NCBI GenBank assembly: GCA_041390625.1
Contig: JAWKPM010000013.1
Coordinates: 1 to 64,000 of the forward strand
Direction of reading: 5' to 3'
Origin: RBC038 sp041390625
GTDB lineage: Bacteria > Chloroflexota > Dehalococcoidia > UBA2979
DNA length: 64,000 nucleotides
Position 1 is the stretch's first letter; each line of letters opens with the position of its first letter. A model generated the notes under the pieces. It was given only the letters and a program-made list of their open reading frames with translations. It was not told the DNA's origin and did no database searches. Shown here one piece after another: positions 57,747 through 64,000 of the stretch. Both the position numbers and the translations under genes were made by a program.

Positions 57747-58178
57747 CTATCGAGGCGACGCCCGGAACACCGGAATCACGCGCTCCGTCCGAGTCTGATA
57801 CTCCGCGTACGGCGGAAACGCCTCCACCGCCAGCGCCCACAGCCGATCCCGCTCCGGCCCGTCCTCCACCAGCTCCGCTCGCATCTCTGTCACCTGGTCC
57901 CGATCCCGAATCGTCACGTTCGATTCATCGAGGAGGTTGAAGTACCACTTCGGATGCTCCGGCGCCCCACCCCTCGAGGCCACCAGCACGTACCCGTCCC
58001 CGTCCGCCACCCGCATCAGCGGCGTCTTCCGCACCCCACCCGTCTTCCGCCCTCGATTCGTCACGATGATCACCGGCAGCCCGCGCAGCTCCGTGCCCTC
58101 CGCGCCGTTCGTCGACTCGTACAGCTCGACCTGCTTGCGCACCCAATCCGTCGGGCTCGGCAGGTACTCGTTCGTCAT
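57747..58178 (-). CDS. Ddn-type deazaflavin-dependent nitroreductase family protein
   Basis: The 143-residue split-barrel protein has the family motifs GLPVIIVTNRGRKTGGVRKTPLMRV, YVLVASRGGAPEHPKWYFNLLDE and FPPYAEYQTRTERVIPVF. This fold binds F420 (as in mycobacterial Ddn) and reduces quinones or nitro compounds. The substrate is unknown. It is divergent from the MFS gene. Confidence 0.9.
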   Translation of the reverse strand: MTNEYLPSPTDWVRKQVELYESTNGAEGTELRGLPVIIVTNRGRKTGGVRKTPLMRVADGDGYVLVASRGGAPEHPKWYFNLLDESNVTIRDRDQVTEMRAELVEDGPERDRLWALAVEAFPPYAEYQTRTERVIPVFRASPR

Positions 58179-58310
58179 GCTCAGCTCCTTCTCGAACAGG
58201 GCGGCGGCGCCGCGTCGCGGGCCACTCTCGCACCCCTGCCTACACTGGGATCAACACATCGAAGCGTGCCACCAGCGAGGTGACCTCCGCACAACTGAGT
58301 CGAGGCGTCG

Positions 58311-59918
58311 ATGTCACACCTCCAGGCCGCGTCCCCTGCCGAACCCTACGACCGTCGATGGTGGGCGCTCGGAGTCCTCGTCCTCAGCCTCGTCCTCATC
58401 GGCCTCGACAACACCATCGTCAACGTCGCCCTCCCCACGCTCGTCCGAGACCTCAACGCCACCAACAGCGAGCTCCAGTGGACCGTCGACGCCTACACAC
58501 TGCTCTTCGCCGGCCTACTGTTGACCGCCGGCTCCGTCGCCGACCGCTACGGGCGGAAGGGCACGCTCAACTTCGGGCTGATCGTCTTCGGCATCGGTTC
58601 CGTGCTCTGCGCGCTCGCCCGGACCCCGACCCAGTTGATCGCCACCAGGGCGCTCGTCGGCAGCGGGGGCGCCTTCATCATGCCGTCTACCCTCTCGATC
58701 CTCACCAACATGTTCCCGCCCTCGGAGCGCGCTCGCGCCATCGGGCTCTGGGCCGCCGCGGCCGGCATCGGCATCCCGCTCGGCCCCGTCGCGGGGGGCT
58801 GGCTCCTGGAGCACTTCTACTGGGGCTCCGTCTTCCTCGTTAGCGTACCGGTCGTGGTCGCGGCGCTCGCGTTCGGGCAATGGCTCGTCCCCACCTCCCG
58901 CGCGAGCCACCAGGTGGCGCTCGACATCCCCGGCGCCGCCCTCTCGTTCGCCGGACTGGCCGCCCTCGTCTACGCCCTCATCGAGGCGCCCAATCGAGGT
59001 TGGACGTCCACGTCCACCCTCGCGCTCTTCGCCGCCTCGGTCACCCTGCTGGTCGCCTTCATGGTCCGTGAGCTCCGAACGACGGCTCCGCTTCTCGACA
59101 TGCGGTTCTTCCGCCGCCCCCGATTCTCGGCCGCCAGCGGCGCTATCGCCCTCATCTTCTTCGCCCTCTTCGGTTCCCTCTTCGCCCTCACCCAGTACCT
59201 GCAGTTCGTCCTCGGCTACTCGCCCCTCGAGGCCGGCATCCGAGTCGTGCCCGTCGCCGCCGGCCTGCTGATCGGCGCGCCGTCGAGCCCCCGCCTCGCC
59301 GAGCGCGTCGGCTCGAAGCTCGTCGTCGCCGCCGGCATGACGCTGACCGCCACCGGCCTCTTCCTGATGTCGCGCCTCACCGTGGACACCAGCTACCTCA
59401 AGCTCGTCATCGCGCTCGTCGTGATGTCCATCGGCATGGGCTTCTCGATGGCGCCGGCCACCGAGTCGATCATGGGCTCCATTCCGCGCGCGAAGGCCGG
59501 CGTCGGCTCCGCCATGAACGACACCACCAGGCAGGTGGGCGGCGCGCTCGGCGTCGCCGTTATCGGCTCCGTCATCTCATCGAGGTACGGCGCGGGCCTC
59601 GATCCCCTCGCCGGCACGCTCCCGCCGGCCGGCCTCGCGACCGCCCGGCAGTCCTTGGGCGCCGCGCTCGAGGAGGCAGGGCGCCTCGGCCCCTCCGGCG
59701 CGCCCCTCGCCGCCACCGCCCGCGACTCGTTCGTGCACGCGATGCACGCGGGCTTCGTCGTCGGCGCCGCCGTCGCCCTGCTCGGCGCGGTCGTCGTGCT
59801 CGCGTTCCTGCCTGCTCGCGGCGAGGACGTTGGCGAGAACTTCGAGGAAGACGAGGAGGCCGCGGCCCCCGCCGGCATGACCGCGCGCTACGTCGATGCC
59901 GGGACAGGTGGCGAATGA
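58311..59918 (+). CDS. MFS drug:proton antiporter, DHA2/EmrB-QacA type
   Basis: The 535-residue protein has 14 hydrophobic helices. It carries LIGLDNTIVNVALPTL in helix 1 (the DHA2 acidic motif), motif A GSVADRYGRKG between helices 2 and 3, and the motif C-like GPVAGGWLLEHFYWGSVF. It ends in an acidic cytoplasmic tail (ENFEEDEEAA). Proton-driven efflux of hydrophobic or cationic compounds is expected; the substrate is unknown. Confidence 0.9.
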   Translation: MSHLQAASPAEPYDRRWWALGVLVLSLVLIGLDNTIVNVALPTLVRDLNATNSELQWTVDAYTLLFAGLLLTAGSVADRYGRKGTLNFGLIVFGIGSVLCALARTPTQLIATRALVGSGGAFIMPSTLSILTNMFPPSERARAIGLWAAAAGIGIPLGPVAGGWLLEHFYWGSVFLVSVPVVVAALAFGQWLVPTSRASHQVALDIPGAALSFAGLAALVYALIEAPNRGWTSTSTLALFAASVTLLVAFMVRELRTTAPLLDMRFFRRPRFSAASGAIALIFFALFGSLFALTQYLQFVLGYSPLEAGIRVVPVAAGLLIGAPSSPRLAERVGSKLVVAAGMTLTATGLFLMSRLTVDTSYLKLVIALVVMSIGMGFSMAPATESIMGSIPRAKAGVGSAMNDTTRQVGGALGVAVIGSVISSRYGAGLDPLAGTLPPAGLATARQSLGAALEEAGRLGPSGAPLAATARDSFVHAMHAGFVVGAAVALLGAVVVLAFLPARGEDVGENFEEDEEAAAPAGMTARYVDAGTGGE

Positions 59919-60091
59919 CCTTCATCGAGACCCGGCAAGGCCGTCCATTGCCCGAAGGTCCCATCCACACCCGACCTCTCGCCACTCCACCGCGCCCGCG
60001 TCGAGCGCTGCAATCGAGGTAGATTCGAGCCGCTCGACCGACATCGAGTGCCGCTGCGCCGCCCCCAGGGACGATCGAGGAGGGTCAACCC

Positions 60092-60766
60092 ATGTCCGCG
60101 AGCGAGAGTCGACCGCAGATTCGCGTCCTCCTCGTCGACGACCACGAGATCGTGCGCCGCGGCCTCCAGTCCGTGCTCGACCGCAACCCCGAGATCGCCG
60201 TCGTCGGTGAGGCCTCTTCCATGCAGACCGGCATCGAGGAAGCCCTCCGCCTCCGCCCCGATGTCGTGGTGATGGACCTCCGCCTCCCCGACGGCTCCGG
60301 CGTCGAGGCCTGTCGCCAGCTCCGCAGCGACCACCCAGACATCGGCGTGCTCATCCTCACCTCCCACGCCGACGAGGACGCCCTGTTCGCCGCGGTGCTG
60401 GCGGGCGCTGCTGGTTATGTCCTGAAGGACCTCGACACGAGTGGCATCCAGAACGCCATCATCACCGTCGGCCGCGGCGGCTCCCTCCTCGACCCCCAGA
60501 TGGCCACCCGCGTGCTCGACCGCATGCGTCGAGGCACCACGCAGCACCCGGCCGACGACTCCTTCGCGTCGCTCTCGCCCCAGGAGGACCGCATCCTCGA
60601 CATGATTGGCGACGGCCTCACGAACCGTGAGATCGCCGACCGTCTCTCGCTCTCCGAGAAGACCGTGAAGAACTACGTCTCCGAGCTCTACTCGAAGCTC
60701 CGTGTGCAGCGACGCGCCCAGGCGGCGAGCCTCGCGACGGAGCGGAGACTGCGCAAGCAGCAGTGA
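60092..60766 (+). CDS. NarL/DevR-type response regulator
   Basis: The 224-residue protein has a complete receiver: Asp16/17 (VDDH), phospho-Asp62 in VVVMDLRLPDGSG, Thr90 and Lys112 in GYVLKDLD. A LuxR-type helix-turn-helix follows at about 161-205 (LSPQEDRILDMIGDGLTNREIADRLSLSEKTVKNYV). The PVKDLD-like receiver and the layout recall DevR/DosR or LiaR regulators. The histidine kinase gene follows 151 bp downstream, so they form a two-component system. Confidence 0.93.
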   Translation: MSASESRPQIRVLLVDDHEIVRRGLQSVLDRNPEIAVVGEASSMQTGIEEALRLRPDVVVMDLRLPDGSGVEACRQLRSDHPDIGVLILTSHADEDALFAAVLAGAAGYVLKDLDTSGIQNAIITVGRGGSLLDPQMATRVLDRMRRGTTQHPADDSFASLSPQEDRILDMIGDGLTNREIADRLSLSEKTVKNYVSELYSKLRVQRRAQAASLATERRLRKQQ

Positions 60767-60917
60767 GGGCTGCCGAGGTCATGCCCCCGATCAGGCCCCC
60801 CGATCCGCCCCCGGACCGCCACGTGAACCTGCCGTGAGCCACCGACGCTCAAGTCGGTCTCGGCACTCTGATAGAATCCCACGTGCCGAACGAGCCCTTC
60901 CTCGGAAGGGAAATGAG

Positions 60918-62348
60918 ATGCACGCCGCCCCCTTGGACGACGCCGCGTTCCGCGCCATCGTCGATGCCAACCCCGACTGCGTCCTCCTCGTGGACGCGGG
61001 CGGCCTGATCGTCTACGCCAACGCGCAGACGGAGCGCATCTTTGGCTACCCCCTCACCGATCTTCTCGGGCGTCGCATCGAGGTGCTTATCCCGGAGCGC
61101 CACCGCCCCGGCCACGCCATCCACCGCGAGGTCTTCGGCGAGCACCCCGAGACACGCCCCATGGGCAGCGGCCTCGACCTCCTCGCCGTCCGCGCCGACG
61201 GCACCGAGTTCCCCGTCGAGGTCGGGCTGAGCCCCCTCAAGCTGGCGAACGGCGAGACCTGCACGATGGCCGTCGCGCGCGATATCGCCGCCCGCAAGCG
61301 TTCCGAGGCCGCACTCCGCCGCAGCGAGGAGCGCCATCGCCTCCTCGCCGAGCACGTCCAGGACGTCATCTACCGCTACCGGCTCGTCCCCGAGCCCGGC
61401 TTCGACTACATGAGCCCCGCCGTGTCACGCCTCGTCGGGCACACGCCGGAGGACTTCTACGCCGACCCGAACCTCATCTATCGCATCACCCACCCCGACG
61501 ACCGCTCGATCGTCGAGACCGGCCTGTCGGCCCGCGCGCCGGATCAGTACGTCGTCCGCGTCTACGACCACCACGGCGGCCTCCGTGCCTTCGAGCAGCA
61601 CGTCGCCCGCATCCGCGACGATGGCGGACACGTCGTCGCCATCGAGGGCATCGCCCGCGACGTCACCGAGCGCCGCGCCGCCGACGAGGAGCGCAGCCAC
61701 CTCCTCGCCGAGATCGAGACCCGCCTCGAGCGCGAGCGCATCGCCGGCGACCTCCACGACGACATCATCCAGTCGATCTATGCCGTCGGTCTCGGCCTCC
61801 ACGCCGACCGTGCCGACGACGACACGGACAAGGAGACCGCCCTCGCGCACGCCATCGAGGGCCTGAACACCGTCATCTCCGCCCTCCGCACCTACATGCA
61901 GCAGCTCAACGGCGACTTCGAGGCGCACGCCGCCAACGACACCCTCGCCCGCCGCCTCGAGTCGCTCGCCGAGGACGCCGAGGGGCTGCGCTGGGACGTG
62001 AAGGTCCCGCCCGAGTGCACGCTGGAGCCCGCGTTCGACCGCCACCTCTATCTGCTCGCGAAGGAGCTCGTGTCGAACGTCCGACGGCACGCCCACGCCT
62101 CGCGCGCCGGCATCGAGTTGCACCGCACCGATCGAGGCCTCGTCCTGACGGTGTGGGACGACGGCAACGGCTTCGACCGCGACGCCGTCCCGTCCCACTC
62201 CTACGGGCTTCGCTCGGTCGACCACCGTGTCGGCATGCTCGGCGGCACCATCGAGGTCGATTCCGAGCCCGGCCGCGGCACCCGCATCGTCGTCCACGTC
62301 CCGCTCGACCGCGTCCAGGACGGCGCACTCTCCGCCGCCGGCGACTAG
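60918..62348 (+). CDS. PAS-PAS sensor histidine kinase, HisKA_3 type
   Basis: The 476-residue soluble kinase has PAS domain 1 (about 8-125, VDANPDCVLLVDAGGLIVYAN), PAS domain 2 (about 135-255), a HisKA_3 dimerisation helix with phospho-His280 in ERIAGDLHDDIIQSIYAVGLGL, and an ATPase domain (KELVSNVRRHAHAS, WDDGNGF, GTRIVVHVPL). It has no membrane helix, so the signal is probably cytoplasmic (redox, gas or small ligand). It pairs with the upstream NarL-type regulator. GGAAGGG precedes the ATG. Confidence 0.92.
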   Translation: MHAAPLDDAAFRAIVDANPDCVLLVDAGGLIVYANAQTERIFGYPLTDLLGRRIEVLIPERHRPGHAIHREVFGEHPETRPMGSGLDLLAVRADGTEFPVEVGLSPLKLANGETCTMAVARDIAARKRSEAALRRSEERHRLLAEHVQDVIYRYRLVPEPGFDYMSPAVSRLVGHTPEDFYADPNLIYRITHPDDRSIVETGLSARAPDQYVVRVYDHHGGLRAFEQHVARIRDDGGHVVAIEGIARDVTERRAADEERSHLLAEIETRLERERIAGDLHDDIIQSIYAVGLGLHADRADDDTDKETALAHAIEGLNTVISALRTYMQQLNGDFEAHAANDTLARRLESLAEDAEGLRWDVKVPPECTLEPAFDRHLYLLAKELVSNVRRHAHASRAGIELHRTDRGLVLTVWDDGNGFDRDAVPSHSYGLRSVDHRVGMLGGTIEVDSEPGRGTRIVVHVPLDRVQDGALSAAGD

Positions 62349-62370
62349 CCCGTCGAGCGCCGAGCGTTCG

Positions 62371-62781
62371 ATGGCCGGCGTATCGCTCTTCCGTGTGATC
62401 GTCCCGGTCGCCGACATCGAGGCCGGCGCCGTGTTCTACGCGAGGCTCCTCGACCACCCCGGCGAGCGCGTCTCAGCCCTGCGTCACTACTTCGACTGCG
62501 ACGGCGTCATCCTCGCCTGCGTGCAGCCCTACGACGAGGTCCGTGCGCGCCCCGCCCGACCCGAGGACTTCCGCCCCAACCCGGACCGCATCTATCTCGC
62601 GACCGAGGATCTCGAGGCCGCGTACGCCCGCGCCGCCGACGCCGGCTGCGACTGGCTCGAGGAAGCGATCGCCACCCGCGACTGGGGTGAGCGCTCCTTC
62701 TACCTCCGCGACCCCTTTGGCAACCCGCTCTGCTTCGTCGACGCCGGAACCGAGTTCCGAGGCGGCCGCTTCGTCCGCTGA
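62371..62781 (+). CDS. VOC/glyoxalase-fold protein
   Basis: The 136-residue protein has two beta-alpha-beta-beta-beta modules typical of vicinal-oxygen-chelate proteins: FRVIVPVADIEAGAVFYARLL in the first, IYLATEDLEAAYARAADAG and SFYLRDPFGNPLCFVDAGT in the second. The Glu and His metal ligands are not all evident, so it may be a binding protein rather than an enzyme. It starts 22 bp after the kinase stop. Confidence 0.85.
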   Translation: MAGVSLFRVIVPVADIEAGAVFYARLLDHPGERVSALRHYFDCDGVILACVQPYDEVRARPARPEDFRPNPDRIYLATEDLEAAYARAADAGCDWLEEAIATRDWGERSFYLRDPFGNPLCFVDAGTEFRGGRFVR

Positions 62782-62841
62782 CCCCGCACTGCCCGAACGC
62801 GCAGGGAGGCGCATCCGTCCACGCCCCGTAGACTCCCGCCC

Positions 62842-63195
62842 GTGACCGCCGTCGAGGACACGCTCGCCGACCTCTATCGCGCCTTCAACGCCCGCGACAT
62901 CGATGCCGTGCTCGCGTGCCTCCATCCCCGGGTCGCCTGGCCGAACGGCTGGGAAGGGGGCGTCCTTCACGGCATCGAGGCTGTGCAGGACTACTGGACG
63001 AGGCAGTGGCGGGCGATTGATCCGACCGTCGAGCCACTCGTTTTCGCCGTAGCCGCGGACGGCCGCACCGTCGTGCGTGTCCACCAGGTGGTCCGCGACC
63101 TCGACGGCACCGTCCGCTCCGACTCCACCATCGAGCACGTCTACACCGTCGAGGACGGCCTCGTCACGAGGATGGAGATTCGCCCCGCCTCCTGA
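62842..63195 (+). CDS. SnoaL-like / NTF2-fold protein
   Basis: The 117-residue protein has the NTF2-like cone pattern: LADLYRAFNARDIDAVLACLHPRVAWPNGWEGGVLHGIEAVQDYWTRQW and a C-terminal beta sheet (STIEHVYTVEDGLVTRMEI). The first helix and HGIEAVQDYW are characteristic. The start is GTG. The role is unknown; it is convergent with fabV. Confidence 0.85.
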   Translation: MTAVEDTLADLYRAFNARDIDAVLACLHPRVAWPNGWEGGVLHGIEAVQDYWTRQWRAIDPTVEPLVFAVAADGRTVVRVHQVVRDLDGTVRSDSTIEHVYTVEDGLVTRMEIRPAS

Positions 63196-63210
63196 CATAC
63201 ATCGAGGCGT

Positions 63211-64000
63211 CTACACCAGCGGCCGGTGCACCTCCGTCGGCGCCGAGTAGTCGATCCCCTCGACCCCGAACCCGAACAGCCGCTGGAAGTCGGCCTGGTA
63301 GCCGTCGTAGTCGCTGATCTCGCGCAGGTTCTCCGTCGAGACGCGTGCCCACGCCTCCGCCACAGCGGCCTGCACGTCCGGCTCGAGTTCGAGGTCGTCG
63401 AGGCGAATGAGCCCCGCGTCGTCGGGCTGCGGCTCGACGCCCGGACCCACCTGCGTCCGCAGCAGCCGCACGATCTGCTCGATCGTGCCCTCGTGCGTGC
63501 CGCGCTCCTTCATCACCTTCAGCAGCAGGCTGACATACAGCCCCACCGCCGGGATCGCCGCCGAGGCCTGCGTCACCACCGCCTTGTTCACCGAGACCCA
63601 CGCGTGCCCATCGAGGTCCGACAGCGAGGCCGTCAGCTCCCCGGCCGTCGCCTCCAGGTGCTCCTTCGCGAGGCCGATCGTGCCGTGCCGGTAGATCGCC
63701 TGCGTCAGCACGGGTCCCACGTACGAGTACGCCACCGTCCGGAAGCCCGGCGCCAGCAGCCCTGCTTCCTGCAGGCGTCGCACCCACTCCGCCCAGTCCT
63801 CGCCGCCCATCACGTGGCGCGTGCCCTCGATCTCCTCGGGCGTCGCAGCCTCGATCGAGGCCTCTTCCACCTCGTTCGTGCGCAGGTTCACCGTCTTGTC
63901 GTGGAAGTCCGCGCCGACCGGCTTCAGCACGCTGTGCCACACGGCCCCCGAGGCCGGGTCGGTCCGTCGAGGCGCGGCCAGCGAGTACACGAGCAGCTCG
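63211..64000 (-). CDS. fabV: FabV-type trans-2-enoyl-CoA/ACP reductase (5' end cut by window edge)
   Basis: The frame gives 263 C-terminal residues and is still open at the window edge; the family has about 400. It matches FabV: LVYSLAAPRRTDPASG, the GGEDWAEWVRRLQEAGLL segment, the active-site pattern Y-x8-K in YRHGTIGLAK and PAVGLYVSLLLKVMKERGTHEG. It ends with the FFGFGVEGIDYSAP-like C-terminus (LFGFGVEGIDYSAPTEV). It reduces enoyl-ACP or enoyl-CoA with NAD(P)H as the last step of fatty-acid elongation. Confidence 0.93.
   Translation of the reverse strand, partial: ELLVYSLAAPRRTDPASGAVWHSVLKPVGADFHDKTVNLRTNEVEEASIEAATPEEIEGTRHVMGGEDWAEWVRRLQEAGLLAPGFRTVAYSYVGPVLTQAIYRHGTIGLAKEHLEATAGELTASLSDLDGHAWVSVNKAVVTQASAAIPAVGLYVSLLLKVMKERGTHEGTIEQIVRLLRTQVGPGVEPQPDDAGLIRLDDLELEPDVQAAVAEAWARVSTENLREISDYDGYQADFQRLFGFGVEGIDYSAPTEVHRPLV

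Noticed and set aside
1..64000. tRNA, rRNA or tmRNA genes
   Set aside because: A visual search for T-loop and other conserved RNA sequences gave no convincing match; a covariance search would be needed to exclude them fully.

Overview
This 64 kb window is a very GC-rich bacterial chromosome segment with about 65 protein genes packed on both strands. I see no rRNA, tRNA, CRISPR array, prophage or insertion sequence. The gene set suggests a Gram-positive-type or Chloroflexota-like aerobe: F420/flavin luciferase-fold oxidoreductases, a Ddn-type deazaflavin protein, several acyl-CoA enzymes, FabV, and a PAC2 protein. Deep-branching Chloroflexota (Dehalococcoidia-like) or Actinobacteriota are my best guesses. 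This is inference, not a placement.

Layout. 1-8.1 kb: a cut-off C-methyltransferase, an acyl-CoA dehydrogenase, and sulfur amino-acid genes (cysE-cysK on +; metY-metA on -, where MetA carries the acetyl-CoA-type Glu111). 8.2-18.3 kb: mostly housekeeping and lipid genes (BrkB-like membrane protein, PAC2, ornithine-cyclodeaminase-like, MBL hydrolase, cation transporter, AMP-ligase, thioesterase, enoyl-CoA hydratase, DUF1003). 18.4-24.2 kb: a large hydrolase, two SDRs and a second acyl-CoA dehydrogenase. 24.3-27.7 kb: two membrane lipid-type proteins that overlap at their 5' ends, then a zinc-type binding lipoprotein with a Fur-family regulator and two 7-1-7 boxes. 28-38.3 kb: a fused CoA-transferase, a methyltransferase, small secreted or membrane proteins, and an operon thioesterase-nudC-(internally deleted alcohol dehydrogenase)-NDP-forming acyl-CoA synthetase. 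38.4-41.7 kb: methyltransferase, aldo/keto reductase, and arsR-arsM with a dyad-rich operator. 41.9-45.1 kb: a Fur-family regulator with cbiMNQO (nickel/cobalt ECF transporter). 45.1-54.4 kb: a protein fusing two winged-helix response-regulator-like units, divergent from a copper-type operon ending in an anti-sigma/ECF sigma pair (His-rich protein, three-repeat lipoprotein, CopC, CopC-CopD-cytochrome c fusion). 54.5-64 kb: EAL protein, DinB, LLM oxidoreductase, Ddn-like protein, MFS exporter, a NarL-type response regulator with a PAS histidine kinase, VOC and SnoaL proteins, and a cut-off FabV.

The most striking feature is not a gene. Fifteen copies of a roughly 105-120 bp intergenic element occur between 4.4 and 57.7 kb, all in the same orientation whatever the direction of neighbouring genes. 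Each is built as hairpin - four G-tracts - hairpin - hairpin. Stem sequences covary between copies, hairpin loops are mostly GNA triloops, and 11 of 15 copies keep a perfect G3-N-G3-N-G3-N-G3 motif while the single loop bases vary. On the same strand the hexamer CGAGGC exceeds its complement GCCTCG several-fold in genes of both orientations. Together these suggest a strand-polar chromosome-organisation or transcription-boundary element.
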